This document shows, piece after piece, positions 35,945-46,388 of a DNA stretch of 46,388 nt (position 1 is its first letter; each line of letters opens with the position of its first letter). Source of the DNA: Hyphomicrobiales bacterium (lineage in GTDB: Bacteria; Pseudomonadota; Alphaproteobacteria; Rhizobiales; Rhizobiaceae); the NCBI GenBank assembly GCA_900468065.1, contig UBTA01000075.1, forward strand, positions 1 through 46,388, in the 5' to 3' direction. Position numbers and translations under genes: made by a program. The notes beneath the pieces are model-generated. The model was not told the DNA's origin. It searched no databases and saw nothing but the letters and a program-made list of their open reading frames with translations.

Positions 35945-37783
35945 TCAATCCGCCAGTTCGGGATTGTCCGCGCGAAGGCTTTTGGGTCTGAGCAAGCGGA
36001 TGGCTTTGCCTGCCGGGCTGCTCTGGAGTTGCAATGTTCGCGTAAAGAAGCGGTTTCCGGACGCAACCCTGCCAATATTCACGACAGCCGCATTACCCAG
36101 TTCCTGCTCCATAAAGGTCAGGACCTGCTGGTAGGCATCGCGATCCAGGGTGTCGAGCGCCTCGTCAATGATGATCCAGCCCGGTTTGTGCAGTCCCAGC
36201 CGCGCAATGGCCAGAAGCCTGATCTCGACTTCGTTCAGCTTCAGTCTTGTCCGCATGTCCTGATCAAAGCTGTTTTGCAGCTTGCTCAGACCGACCCTGG
36301 ACAACACCGACACCAAATCGGCTTTCTTGAAACGGCCTGGATTTTCAGGATAGCTGAGGACTTCTTCCAGCGTTCCGGGCGGAAAATAGGGCGTTCGCGG
36401 CACAAAGGCGATATCCTCGCCGTCGGGTAAGGCAATTCGCCCATGTCCCCAAGGCCAAAGGCCGGCCAGGGACCGGAAGAAAGGCGCCTTTTCCACATCC
36501 GATTCACTGGTCACGAGCACACGCTCGCCGGGCCGGATTTCCACATGCTGATCCGCAAGCTTGATGCAGCCGGACGGCAGGGCGATTTCCAGGCGGTCGA
36601 TGGTCAGGCGGTCGCCGTCCGCCTTGGCAAATTCGATGCGCTTGTCGTTTTCGTGCCGTTCGTCGGTCATCAGGATCGCAGACCGGAAGGCGGCGACGCG
36701 CAGCAGTGTCGCACGCCAGTCAGCGATGCTGTCGATATTATCGACAAACCAGCGCAACGACGTATTCACCTGATTGAACGCGCCGACGGCCATCATCAGG
36801 CCGCCGAAACTGAGATCGCCATTGAAATAGACCGGGGCTGCGATGACGATGGGTGCGACGACCGTGAGCCAGCCATAGCCGGAGGTCACCCATGTCAGCC
36901 GTGTCAGCGCCATCATCAGCTTGTTGCTGATTTCCAGAACCGAGGCGAGATCGCGCTGGAGACGGCGCTTCTCATTGCCTTCGCCGGAAGACAAGGAAAC
37001 CGCCTCTATATGTTCATTGACCCGCATCAGCGAGAAGCGCAGGGCCGCCTCCCGCGCATAGTGGTCGCCATTGATCTTGACGAGGGGGCGGCCGACGAAC
37101 CAGCTCACGGCCGCAGCGGTTCCGGCGTAAAGGAAGGCTGCCCAGACCATGTAGCCGGGAATGTTGAGATCATAGCCGCCGACGTGAAAGATGAAACCGG
37201 CCGAGAGCGACCACAGCACGCCGACAAAACTGGCGAGAAGAATACCCGACTGGAACAGGCCGATGGTGAGGCCCGCCGTCAGGTCGGCGAGATGACGGGC
37301 ATCCTCATGCACGCGCTGATCCGGATTGATGCCGATCGCGCCCGCATTTGCAAGGCGAAAGGCTCGCGCGGGCTTCATCCACTCGCCGATGAGATCAAGC
37401 GTCAGGCCTTCTCTCAGCTTGATCCGGATCCACTGGTTGAGCCACGTTTGCAGCACATTGAGAACCAGCAGTGCGCCGGCAATCTGGCCGAAGGTGATGA
37501 ATTGCCTCAGAAACGCCGAGAGATCGCGCCGCTCGAGCGTATCGTAGAAAGGTTTGTACCATCGGTTCAGCATGATCTGCCCGAACGCCGTCGCCAATAT
37601 CACGATGACGATCCCGATTGCGAGCCATATGATGGTCTTGCGGACAGACGAGGCGACAAAAGCCCGCTGCATCATGCGGAGCTGATCAAAGAAAGGCTGC
37701 TCGTCGTCTGTCTCTACAGGCTGATTACTCTTACCATTCATGTCATGCGGCATCGGCGCGAATCTCTCCACCACGGTCTTCAC
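35945..37783 (-). CDS. SbmA/YddA-type ABC transporter (permease-ATPase fusion) with degenerate ATPase motifs
   Basis: 612 residues. The N-terminal membrane domain has about six helices and family marks NRWYKPFYDTLERRDLSAF, NPDQRVHEDAR and AAVSWFVGRPL, as in YddA, BacA-related and CydDC-like importers. The C-terminal nucleotide domain is unusual. The Walker A region reads VTSESDVEKAPFFRSLAG, keeping Lys432 but losing the glycines. The signature region reads LKLNEVEIRLLAIARL instead of LSxGExQR, and the H-loop region is NIGRVASG without the usual His. Walker B survives as WIIIDEALDTLD. Flanking framework (LAGLWPWGHG, FVPRTPYFPPGTL) is well kept. It may be a slow or non-ATPase transporter. Monocistronic by position. 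Confidence 0.9.
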   Translation of the reverse strand: MKTVVERFAPMPHDMNGKSNQPVETDDEQPFFDQLRMMQRAFVASSVRKTIIWLAIGIVIVILATAFGQIMLNRWYKPFYDTLERRDLSAFLRQFITFGQIAGALLVLNVLQTWLNQWIRIKLREGLTLDLIGEWMKPARAFRLANAGAIGINPDQRVHEDARHLADLTAGLTIGLFQSGILLASFVGVLWSLSAGFIFHVGGYDLNIPGYMVWAAFLYAGTAAAVSWFVGRPLVKINGDHYAREAALRFSLMRVNEHIEAVSLSSGEGNEKRRLQRDLASVLEISNKLMMALTRLTWVTSGYGWLTVVAPIVIAAPVYFNGDLSFGGLMMAVGAFNQVNTSLRWFVDNIDSIADWRATLLRVAAFRSAILMTDERHENDKRIEFAKADGDRLTIDRLEIALPSGCIKLADQHVEIRPGERVLVTSESDVEKAPFFRSLAGLWPWGHGRIALPDGEDIAFVPRTPYFPPGTLEEVLSYPENPGRFKKADLVSVLSRVGLSKLQNSFDQDMRTRLKLNEVEIRLLAIARLGLHKPGWIIIDEALDTLDRDAYQQVLTFMEQELGNAAVVNIGRVASGNRFFTRTLQLQSSPAGKAIRLLRPKSLRADNPELAD

Positions 37784-37905
37784 CTCCGAAATATAGCGCG
37801 TCCGAAGCGCTCCCCCTAAGAAAGATTAGCAGGGCAGCATGGAGCGAGGCAGTCCAACGGACTCATTTGCCGGCTATCATCGCAAATTGACGGGCAGATG
37901 GCTGT

Positions 37906-38634
37906 TCACGTTTCGCGGAGCTTGCCGTGCACAAAGGCCTTGGCTTCGGCAATTGCGGAGGAAAGCGGGTTGCCGAAGGCCAGGCGCGCGGCAATTGCGG
38001 TGGACAGCATGCAGCCGGTGCCGCGCATCGTTGCAGCGAGGCGAGGGGATGCAAAATGCTGTTCGGGCTGTTTCGGCTGGAAGAGGATATCGATGGCTTC
38101 CATACCGTTAGCGTGTCCGCCCTTGACCAGAACCGCCTTTGCCCCCGCCGTCAAAAGGCTCCGGGCCTGATCGGGTACGCTGCCCCGCACTGCCGCCAGA
38201 ACCGAAAGCTCCGGCAGATTGGGGGTGACGAGCGTGCAAGAGGAAAACAGTTCCAGCAGCGCATCCGTCGCGTCCGGGAGCAACAATGCCCGGCCGGACG
38301 TCGAGACCAGAACCGGATCAAGCACCACGGGGATGTCAGGATGATCCGCAAGTACCTTGGCAACGGCGGCAATCGTCGCCGATGTCGCCAGCATGCCGAT
38401 CTTGATGGCGGCGACGGGATTGGCGGCCAGGGCCGCACGCATCTGCTGCGCCACGCGGTCCGGTGCCACGGGATCGGCATGCTCGACGCCATGATGGGTC
38501 TGGACGGTGACGGCGGTGATCGCCACCGCAGCCTTGACGCCGAAGGCGGCCAGCGTTTCGATATCGCGCACGATCCCGGCACCGCCGGAGGAGTCGGAGC
38601 CCGCGACGACAAGCACATGCGGCATGTGATTCAT
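37906..38634 (-). CDS. thiD: Hydroxymethylpyrimidine/phosphomethylpyrimidine kinase
   Basis: 242 residues of the ribokinase-like family; phosphorylates HMP and HMP-P to the pyrophosphate used by ThiE. VLVVAGSDSSGGAGIVRDIETLAAFGV is the opening signature, VVLDPVLVSTSG and LVTPNLPEL follow, and TMRGTGCMLSTAIAA is the anion hole with the catalytic Asp position occupied by Met-Leu in place of the commoner Gly-Thr-Gly-Cys-Thr-Leu reading. The start has GAGGAAG. It lies ten bases after thiE as the last gene of the thi operon. Confidence 0.93.
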   Translation of the reverse strand: MNHMPHVLVVAGSDSSGGAGIVRDIETLAAFGVKAAVAITAVTVQTHHGVEHADPVAPDRVAQQMRAALAANPVAAIKIGMLATSATIAAVAKVLADHPDIPVVLDPVLVSTSGRALLLPDATDALLELFSSCTLVTPNLPELSVLAAVRGSVPDQARSLLTAGAKAVLVKGGHANGMEAIDILFQPKQPEQHFASPRLAATMRGTGCMLSTAIAARLAFGNPLSSAIAEAKAFVHGKLRET

Positions 38635-38644
38635 CCGGGCTTCC

Positions 38645-39250
38645 TCATCGAAAGCGCGCCGTGCGTTCGATCCATTCCCGCACGCGCGCTTTCGGGTCGG
38701 CGTTGAGGGTGATGTCGGTAACGACGGCGGCGCTGTCGGCGCCATGGGCAAAGACGCTATCGATCCGGTCGATATTGATGCCGCCGATCGCCACCAGCGG
38801 CAGCGAACCAATCCGCGCCTTCCAGTCGCGCAACTTTTCCAGCCCTTGCGGTGCCCATTTCATTTTCTTCAGGATGGTCGGCCAGACCGGCCCGAGCGCC
38901 ACATAGTCGGGCGCTGCTCTGAGTGCCGTCTCCAGTTCCGTCCCGTCATGGGTCGAGAGCCCGAGCTTGAGCCCGGCAGCGCGAATGGCACCGATATCGG
39001 CGGTGGCCAAGTCTTCCTGGCCGAGATGAACGAAATCACAGCCTTCCTCGATCGCCACGTGCCAATAGTCGTTGACAATCAGCTGGCAACCATATGCCAC
39101 GCAGACCGTTTTCGCGCGGCGAATGGCGGCCCGCAGTTCGACGTCGTTGCAGTCCTTCATGCGCAACTGCACCAGCTTGACGCCAAGCGGCACGAGCCGC
39201 TCGATCCATTCGGCGCTGTCTACGATCAGGTAGAAAGGGTCGAGCTTCAT
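38645..39250 (-). CDS. thiE: Thiamine-phosphate synthase
   Basis: 201 residues, TIM-barrel enzyme that joins HMP-PP and the thiazole phosphate. [20 protein letters not shown] is the pyrophosphate-binding region, [26 protein letters not shown] carries the metal-binding Asp, and [15 protein letters not shown] and [16 protein letters not shown] complete the site. [11 protein letters not shown] is the phosphate loop. Some residues near KxxMK differ from the E. coli type (TxTK becomes TILKKM), as in other rhizobial ThiE. Start overlaps the thiG stop (ATGA). Confidence 0.95.
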   Translation of the reverse strand: MKLDPFYLIVDSAEWIERLVPLGVKLVQLRMKDCNDVELRAAIRRAKTVCVAYGCQLIVNDYWHVAIEEGCDFVHLGQEDLATADIGAIRAAGLKLGLSTHDGTELETALRAAPDYVALGPVWPTILKKMKWAPQGLEKLRDWKARIGSLPLVAIGGINIDRIDSVFAHGADSAAVVTDITLNADPKARVREWIERTARFR

Positions 39251-40020
39251 GAAAACACCGCCTTGCCGATGACCGGGGTGGATGGAGCCGCCATGTCGCG
39301 CGGCTCCAGCATTCCGGCGTGAAACGCCGTGCGTCCCGCTTCGATCGCGCCGGTGAAAGCCGCGGCCATGGCGGCCGGATCGGCTGCTCCTGCGACCGCT
39401 GTATTCAGTAGAACGGCGTCGAAGCCGAGTTCCATGACTGTGGCGGCATGCGATGGCCGGCCGATACCGGCATCGACGATCAACGGCACATCGGGAAAGC
39501 TTGCCCGCATGCTGCGCAGCGCCGGCAGATTGACCGGCCCCATCGCCGAGCCGATCGGCGCGCACCACGGCATCAGCACCTGGCAGCCCGCTTCCAGCAG
39601 CCGCTCCGCCACGACAAGATCGTCGGTGGTGTAGGGGAAGACTTTGAATCCTTCGCTGCTCAGAATGCGCGCCGCCTCGACCAGCGCAAAGACGTCGGGC
39701 TGCAGCGTATCATGGTTGCCGATCACCTCGAGCTTGATCCAGTCGGTGGCAAAGACTTCGCGCGCCATTTTCGCTGTCAGCACCGCTTCTGAAACCGTGT
39801 GGCAGCCGGCGGTGTTGGGCAGGACCCTTACGCCGAGCGTGCGGATCAGCTCGAAGAAGGCGCCGCCGGTGCGGCTGCCCGCCGTTTCCCGGCGCAGTGA
39901 TACGGTGACGATATCGGTTTTCGAGGCTCGAACGGCATCGGCAAGGATGGCGGGCGAGGGGTAACGTGCGGTGCCGAGCAGCAGGCGCGAAGAAACGGAG
40001 GTTCCGTAGAGCTCAAGCAT
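39247..40020 (-). CDS. thiG: Thiazole synthase
   Basis: 257 residues. ThiG forms the thiazole phosphate from deoxyxylulose 5-phosphate, ThiS thiocarboxylate and dehydroglycine. [20 protein letters not shown] is the opening; [23 protein letters not shown] and [16 protein letters not shown] contain the Schiff-base Lys; [12 protein letters not shown] and [14 protein letters not shown] follow. The ATG opening MLELYGT has GGGAGG, which lies within the final codons of thiS. A cytoplasmic enzyme working with ThiS and ThiO. Confidence 0.97.
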   Translation of the reverse strand: MLELYGTSVSSRLLLGTARYPSPAILADAVRASKTDIVTVSLRRETAGSRTGGAFFELIRTLGVRVLPNTAGCHTVSEAVLTAKMAREVFATDWIKLEVIGNHDTLQPDVFALVEAARILSSEGFKVFPYTTDDLVVAERLLEAGCQVLMPWCAPIGSAMGPVNLPALRSMRASFPDVPLIVDAGIGRPSHAATVMELGFDAVLLNTAVAGAADPAAMAAAFTGAIEAGRTAFHAGMLEPRDMAAPSTPVIGKAVFS

Positions 40021-40021
40021 A

Positions 40022-40219
40022 TCAGCCTCCCTGCATCGGCGACAGGATCTCGACGCGGTCGCGGTCACTGAGCACAAAGCCGGGCCGCTCTTCGCGGTGC
40101 ACCAGTTCGCCATTGACGGCCGTCGCCAGCCAGTCGCCCTCGTATTCCAGCGACGTCAGAAGCTGGGAAAGATCGGAAATGTCGGTTTGATGGTCTTCAC
40201 CGTTGATCGTCAGTTTCAT
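40022..40219 (-). CDS. thiS: Sulfur carrier protein ThiS
   Basis: 65 residues with a ubiquitin-like fold: [33 protein letters not shown] centre, and [12 protein letters not shown] ending in the Gly-Gly that is adenylated and thiocarboxylated. The start overlaps the thiO stop codon and the stop is one base before the thiG start. No thiF gene is in the operon, so activation must come from an E1-like protein elsewhere. Confidence 0.95.
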   Translation of the reverse strand: MKLTINGEDHQTDISDLSQLLTSLEYEGDWLATAVNGELVHREERPGFVLSDRDRVEILSPMQGG

Positions 40220-41265
40220 CGGCTGGCTCCCATGGGATCTTCGTATCTGCGATTGACTGCCGGGACCGGATCGAACGGGGTAGCCGGCCGCGTGGCGTTC
40301 GTTTTCGAGTTGGAGAGAATGTGGGCGGCGACGTCCTGTGCGAGGGATGGCGCGAGCAGAAAACCATGCCGGTACAATCCGTTGACACGAATGATGCCGT
40401 CATCGGTCGAAAACCGGGGCAGGTTGTCGGGATAGCTCGGACGGACCCCGGCGCCGGTCTCGATGACACGCGCCTCGCCGAAGGCCGGGTGAAGCGCATA
40501 GGCCGCGTTGAGCAATTCCATCAGTGAGCGGGCGCTGATGGGGCCGCGGTCGTTGCTTTCGATCATCGTCGCACCGACCATGAAGCGCCCATCGCCACGC
40601 GGCACGATGTAGAGCGGAATGCGCGGATGCAGCAGGCGGACCGGACGCGAGAGTGTCACGTCCGGCGTCTCCAGCACAAGCATTTCACCCCGAACGCCGC
40701 GCAGACCCGCCGATGTCCCGATGGCGCTAGCGCCTGTGCAATCGACGATATGGTCGAAGCCATCGACTGGAAAATCCGGGGCGGCGCCGAAATGGAAGAT
40801 CACACCCATTGCCGCCAGCCTCCCGTAGAGCCCAGTGATCGCGCGCCTCGGATCGAGATGGGCTTCGTTGCGGAAGAAAAGCCCCTTGCGGAATCGGCCG
40901 GTAAGGTCCGATTCCAAGAGTTCGATCTCTTCGCTGTCCAGCCAATCGAACGTCGATGTACGGGCCGCAAAGCGGGTGAGTTCCGCTGTGTCGCGCGGTG
41001 GTGAAACGACCAATGTGCCCCTGCGGACGACATGGCCGGGCAGGGCGGCATCCCACCAGTCAGCTGCGCCTTGCCCGAGCCTCACCACCGTTTCCGGCGC
41101 GCTTTCGCGCTCGCACCACGGCGCCAGCATTCCACCGGCAAACCAGGAGGCGCCGCCGCCGGGTTGGGCCGCACTTTCGGCGATCGTGACGTCGATGCCA
41201 AGAATGGCAAGTTCATGGGCCACCGTGAGGCCGGCAACGCCGGCCCCCCTGATCAGCACGCGCAT
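40216..41265 (-). CDS. thiO: Glycine oxidase, FAD-dependent
   Basis: 349 residues of the DAO/ThiO family. VLIRGAGVAGLTVAHELAILG is the FAD dinucleotide fold, GGGASWFAGGMLAPWCE the family signature, and YIVPRGDGRFMVGATMIES with GVRPSYPDNLP and VNGLYRHGFLLAPSLAQ lies at the end. ThiO oxidises glycine to dehydroglycine for thiazole formation. The ATG opening MRVLIRG has GGAGAG from the end of thiC. The thiCOGE arrangement was described in Rhizobium etli. Confidence 0.95.
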   Translation of the reverse strand: MRVLIRGAGVAGLTVAHELAILGIDVTIAESAAQPGGGASWFAGGMLAPWCERESAPETVVRLGQGAADWWDAALPGHVVRRGTLVVSPPRDTAELTRFAARTSTFDWLDSEEIELLESDLTGRFRKGLFFRNEAHLDPRRAITGLYGRLAAMGVIFHFGAAPDFPVDGFDHIVDCTGASAIGTSAGLRGVRGEMLVLETPDVTLSRPVRLLHPRIPLYIVPRGDGRFMVGATMIESNDRGPISARSLMELLNAAYALHPAFGEARVIETGAGVRPSYPDNLPRFSTDDGIIRVNGLYRHGFLLAPSLAQDVAAHILSNSKTNATRPATPFDPVPAVNRRYEDPMGASR

Positions 41266-41267
41266 GG

Positions 41268-43320
<2,053 letters not shown>

Positions 43321-43468
43321 GTGAATGCGTCAATCTAGGCACAGTTTTGGACGGAGCGTCAAGAGCCGTTTGGCGCAGCACCCGGCGCGCGGCCCTCGTC
43401 GAACGCCTGAAGACTGTGAAGATATTCAATGATTACAATCGCGCCCTCGACAGCGCCGCCCCGGCAAA

Positions 43469-43478
43469 TTATCTATAA
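43469..43478. promoter_or_regulatory. BioR box upstream of bioR
   Basis: TTATCTATAA, an exact match to the published BioR consensus TTATMKATAA. It ends four bases before the preferred bioR start codon. TCGACA at 43447 and TATCTA at 43470, 17 bases apart, form a plausible promoter whose -10 lies in the box, so BioR bound here would block its own transcription. Confidence 0.85.
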
Positions 43479-43482
43479 AAAC

Positions 43483-44151
43483 ATGACCTCAGCGAGCGAA
43501 GACACGATTGCCAGCCGCATCAGCCGCATCCTTGCCGACAGGATCGTGACCGGACAATTGGACCCGGGCACGAAGCTGCGCCAGGACCATATCGCCGAGG
43601 AATTCGGAACCAGCCACGTGCCCGTGCGCGAGGCCTTCCGCCGGCTGGAAGCGCAGGGTCTGGCGGTCAGCGAACCGCGCCGCGGCGTGCGGGTCGCGTC
43701 CTTCGACCTGAAGGAAGTGCGCGAAGTGGCGCAAATGCGCGCAGCGCTTGAGGTCCTGGCTCTTCGTCATGCAGCACCGCATCTGACGGCCGCGATCCTC
43801 GATCAGGCCGAAGAGGCGACGGTTGCGGGCGACAATTCCCATGATGTCCGCTCCTGGGAAGAGGCCAACCGCCGTTTTCACACGCTGATTCTCACCCCCT
43901 GCGGCATGCCGCGCCTTTTGGCTGCCATCAGCGATCTGCATGCGGCCAGCGCCCGTTTCCTGTTCGCCAGTTGGCGGTCCGAATGGGAAGTGCGCACGGA
44001 TCACGATCACCGCGCCATCCTGACATTTCTGCGTCAGGGCAATATCGAGAACGCCGCTCCGGTTCTCGAACGTCACGTGCAATGGATCGGCCAAAAGCCC
44101 GTCCGCAATGCGTCCGGCGCGACGCGAGATGCCTTCGCCATCGTCGGCTGA
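43483..44151 (+). CDS. bioR: BioR, GntR-family (FCD) biotin regulator
   Basis: 222 residues. Winged helix: TIASRISRILADRIVTGQLDPGTKLRQ, IAEEFGTSHVPVREAFRRLEAQGLAV, and a wing SEPRRGVRVAS. The FCD domain includes RSWEEANRRFHTLIL, the DHDHRAIL motif and LERHVQWIG as metal-ligand candidates. Its place beside bioB, with BioR boxes before itself and bioB, identifies BioR, a repressor of biotin genes in Agrobacterium and Brucella. The frame is open back to ATG 43429, but 43483 is preferred because the box and likely -10 precede it directly; that would give an almost leaderless mRNA. Confidence 0.92.
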   Translation: MTSASEDTIASRISRILADRIVTGQLDPGTKLRQDHIAEEFGTSHVPVREAFRRLEAQGLAVSEPRRGVRVASFDLKEVREVAQMRAALEVLALRHAAPHLTAAILDQAEEATVAGDNSHDVRSWEEANRRFHTLILTPCGMPRLLAAISDLHAASARFLFASWRSEWEVRTDHDHRAILTFLRQGNIENAAPVLERHVQWIGQKPVRNASGATRDAFAIVG

Positions 44152-44160
44152 CGATTTTTT
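44141..44160 (+). terminator. Intrinsic terminator of bioR
   Basis: TCGTC and GACGA pair around GGCT and are followed by six T residues. The hairpin overlaps the bioR stop codon. Confidence 0.65.
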
Positions 44161-44286
44161 CAGATCTTTTTGTTCCCAGATTTTGCCTGCTTACGGCGCT
44201 TGCTGCGGCTTCCTGGAAACGCGCAATGCGTGAATTTATCCGCTTTGCATCAAAAAGGCGGTTGCGGTTTTCTACTCTTCAGTAAA

Positions 44287-44296
44287 TTATAGATAA
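44287..44296. promoter_or_regulatory. BioR box upstream of bioB
   Basis: TTATAGATAA, an exact BioR consensus match in the AT-rich region 21 bases before the first bioB start candidate. It should repress the bioBF operon when BioR is bound. Confidence 0.88.
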
Positions 44297-44316
44297 TTAT
44301 TACTTTAATCTATCAA

Positions 44317-45360
44317 ATGGGATGTTGGATGCTGAGAGATGAAAATCATGCCGATTTCACGGTAGAAAAGCGTGCTGGAGACCAATTTCCTCATGAGGCA
44401 GCCGCCGAGACGCCACGATTCTCCCTCGAAGATGCAGGAATTATCTATAATTTTTCCTTCAATGATCTGCTCTTTCAGGCCCAGTCGGTTCACCGGGAAA
44501 ACTTCGATCCCAATGCCGTCCAAATCAGCCGGCTTTTGTCGATCAAGACCGGGGGCTGTGCCGAGGATTGCGGCTATTGCAGCCAGTCGGCGCGGTCCCC
44601 GACGGGGCTGAAGGCCTCCAGGCTGATGATGGTGGAAAGGGTTCTGGAAGAAGCGCGCAAGGCCAAGGCCGAAGGGGCCAGCCGCTATTGCATGGGGGCC
44701 GCCTGGCGCAGCCCCAAGGACCGCGACATGGACACGCTGGTGGACATGGTGGCAGGCGTCAAGGCGCTCGGTCTGGAAACCTGCATGACGCTCGGCATGC
44801 TGTCGCCGCAGCAGGCAGGCACGCTGGCCGAAGCCGGGCTCGATTATTACAATCACAACATTGATACGTCGGAAGAATTCTATCCGCAGATCATTACCAC
44901 ACGCACCTTTGCCGACCGGTTGGAAACGCTCGCCAATGTCCGCGATGCCGGCATGAAGGTTTGCGCCGGTGGTATTCTCGGCATGGGCGAAACGACCGAT
45001 GATCGCATCTCCATGCTGGTGACGCTCGCCAATCTGCCCGAGCCACCCGAAAGCGTACCGATCAACATGCTGATCCCGATCCCCGGCTCGCGGCTTGCCA
45101 ATGCCGAACCGGTCGATCCGATCGAATTTGTCAGGACCATCGCGCTCGCCCGCATCCTGATGCCGCGAGCTCATGTGCGCCTCTCTGCCGGTCGCACGCA
45201 GATGAGCGACGAGATGCAGGCGCTCTGTTTCTTCGCCGGCGCCAATTCGATCTTTTCAGGCGATACGCTTCTGACGGCGGACAACCCGGGCGAGGACCAT
45301 GATACCGCCCTGTTCCGCCGCCTTGGCCTGAAGCCGATGGACCTGGGACTATCGCAATGA
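44317..45360 (+). CDS. bioB: Biotin synthase
   Basis: 347 residues. A radical SAM enzyme that inserts sulphur into dethiobiotin. The cluster motif CAEDCGYC has Cys81, Cys85 and Cys88; SIKTGGC precedes it, and [25 protein letters not shown] and RVRLSAGR-like ([15 protein letters not shown]) follow. [18 protein letters not shown] is the conserved start of the barrel. The N-terminus is variable: starts at 44317 and 44329 are both possible, and neither has a strong ribosome site. A third BioR box lies within codons 42-45. It overlaps bioF by four bases. Confidence 0.96.
   Translation: MGCWMLRDENHADFTVEKRAGDQFPHEAAAETPRFSLEDAGIIYNFSFNDLLFQAQSVHRENFDPNAVQISRLLSIKTGGCAEDCGYCSQSARSPTGLKASRLMMVERVLEEARKAKAEGASRYCMGAAWRSPKDRDMDTLVDMVAGVKALGLETCMTLGMLSPQQAGTLAEAGLDYYNHNIDTSEEFYPQIITTRTFADRLETLANVRDAGMKVCAGGILGMGETTDDRISMLVTLANLPEPPESVPINMLIPIPGSRLANAEPVDPIEFVRTIALARILMPRAHVRLSAGRTQMSDEMQALCFFAGANSIFSGDTLLTADNPGEDHDTALFRRLGLKPMDLGLSQ
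44441..44450. promoter_or_regulatory. Intragenic BioR box in bioB
   Basis: TTATCTATAA, an exact consensus match inside bioB (encoding part of GIIYNF). With its flanks it shares 15 identical bases, AATTATCTATAATTT, with the reverse complement of the upstream box region. The centres are 154 bp apart. Confidence 0.65.
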
Positions 45361-46388
45361 TGGCTCAAGGTCTTGCCCGCTACGAATCCACGCTGGCGGG
45401 CCTGGAACGAAAAGGCCGGCGGCGTTTCCTGGTCGACCGGGCCGGGGCCGATTTCAGCTCGAACGACTATCTGGCTCTGGCCGGTTCGGAGCGGCTGGCG
45501 GCGGCGATTGCATCCGCCGTTCAGCGCGGCGTGCCGGCCGGTGCCGGCGGTTCCCGGCTGCTGCGCGGCAATCACCCGGAGCATGAGGCACTGGAGGCGG
45601 AGGCCGCTGCGTTTTTCGGAGCCGAGCGCGTCCTTTATTTCGGCAGCGGCTATGCTGCCAACACGGCACTTTTCTCGACCCTGCCACAGCGGGGCGATCT
45701 CGTCGTCCATGACGCACTGGTGCATGCCAGTGCGCATGAGGGCATTCAGGCCGGCAAGGCGCAGGCGGTGGCCGCTGCCCACAACGATGCCTCATCCTTC
45801 GACCAGGCGATCAAGTGCTGGCGGGCCGAAGGCGGAACAGGCCATCCCTGGATTGCCGTTGAAAGCCTCTATTCGATGGATGGCGACCGCGCACCCTTGA
45901 CGGAGCTTGCCGCAGTGGCCGAAAGGCATGGCGGTTTCCTGGTGATCGATGAGGCCCATGCGACCGGCGTTTTCGGCCAGGATGGCCGCGGTTTTGCCGC
46001 CGGTCTGGAAAATCGTGAGAACGTCATCGTGCTGCATACCTGCGGCAAGGCTCTGGGCGTTTCCGGCGCGCTGTTCGGCGTCAGTGCGGTGCTCTGCGAT
46101 TATCTCGTTAACCGGGCCCGCGGTTTCATCTATTCGACAGCGCCCTCGCCGCTGATGGCGGCAGCGGTTCGCCAGTCCCTGCGCATGCTGGTGGACGAAC
46201 CGCAGCGCCGTGCCGATTTCGGCGCGTTGTACAGCTTTGCCAATAGTGAACTGACAGAAAAACTCGGCGTCCAAGGCAGCGGATCGCAGATTCTGCCGGT
46301 GCTGATCGGTGACAATGGCCGGGCCGTGCGGATTGCCGCGCGCATGCGGGCCGAAGGCTTCGATATCCGCGCCATCCGGCCACCGACG
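45357..46388 (+). CDS. bioF: 8-amino-7-oxononanoate synthase (partial at right edge)
   Basis: The first 344 residues of a PLP enzyme that condenses pimeloyl thioester with alanine. [15 protein letters not shown], the glycine-rich [33 protein letters not shown] and [12 protein letters not shown] are family motifs, and [12 protein letters not shown] has the PLP Lys near 231. The start ATG overlaps the bioB stop (ATGATG), so translation is coupled. About 40 residues are missing beyond the window edge. bioD, bioA and bioZ are likely to follow, as in Agrobacterium. Confidence 0.95.
   Translation, partial: MMAQGLARYESTLAGLERKGRRRFLVDRAGADFSSNDYLALAGSERLAAAIASAVQRGVPAGAGGSRLLRGNHPEHEALEAEAAAFFGAERVLYFGSGYAANTALFSTLPQRGDLVVHDALVHASAHEGIQAGKAQAVAAAHNDASSFDQAIKCWRAEGGTGHPWIAVESLYSMDGDRAPLTELAAVAERHGGFLVIDEAHATGVFGQDGRGFAAGLENRENVIVLHTCGKALGVSGALFGVSAVLCDYLVNRARGFIYSTAPSPLMAAAVRQSLRMLVDEPQRRADFGALYSFANSELTEKLGVQGSGSQILPVLIGDNGRAVRIAARMRAEGFDIRAIRPPT

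Noticed and set aside
36443..37819. A 458-residue open frame on the plus strand
   Set aside because: It is antisense to the SbmA/YddA-type gene, which has clear family motifs on the minus strand.

Overview
The window looks like chromosome of an alphaproteobacterium of the order Hyphomicrobiales, most likely a Rhizobiaceae member (Rhizobium/Agrobacterium type). The grounds are GC-rich coding DNA, the gene order murA - DUF2948 - hisD - UPF0262 - phosphatase - infA - maf - yacG, a riboswitch-led thiCOSGE-D operon, and a BioR-type GntR gene with exact BioR boxes beside bioB-bioF. No phage, transposase, CRISPR or rRNA gene was seen.

Region 1 (1-12.5 kb) is a surface-polysaccharide locus. It has the start of a large type I ketosynthase/acyltransferase synthase (RkpA-like, cut by the left edge), an outer-membrane polysaccharide export lipoprotein, the full dTDP-L-rhamnose set (rfbC-D-A, with rfbB separate), two glycosyltransferases and a KpsC-like capsule protein. 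Together they point to a rhamnose-containing capsular (K-antigen-like) polysaccharide with a lipid or polyketide component.

Region 2 (12.5-25.2 kb) is a catabolic cluster around one divergent promoter. Leftward runs a tightly coupled operon: Tat-exported family 5 binding protein, two permeases, two ATPases, a four-carbon acid sugar kinase (DUF1537) and a GntR/FCD regulator as last gene. Rightward run a DapA/NanA-family aldolase, a cytoplasmic four-Asp-box sialidase-like protein, an iron-type alcohol dehydrogenase and a PdxA2-like dehydrogenase. The kinase and PdxA2 pair is the known D-threonate route to dihydroxyacetone phosphate. The added aldolase, beta-propeller protein and oligopeptide-type importer suggest a larger, unidentified substrate that is cut to a C4 acid. 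This is the best candidate here for an undescribed pathway.

Region 3 (25-35.9 kb) holds housekeeping genes (murA, hisD, infA, maf, yacG), tRNA-Thr(GGT) and tRNA-Phe(GAA), several small exported or charged proteins, and a class III nucleotide cyclase with an N-terminal Cys4 zinc-ribbon-like module. Region 4 (35.9-46.4 kb) holds an SbmA/YddA-type ABC protein whose nucleotide-binding motifs are strikingly degenerate, the TPP-riboswitch thiamin operon, and bioR-bioB-bioF (bioF cut by the right edge). Three exact BioR boxes lie in the last region. One is inside the bioB coding sequence and shares 15 identical bases, in inverted orientation, with the box upstream of bioB.
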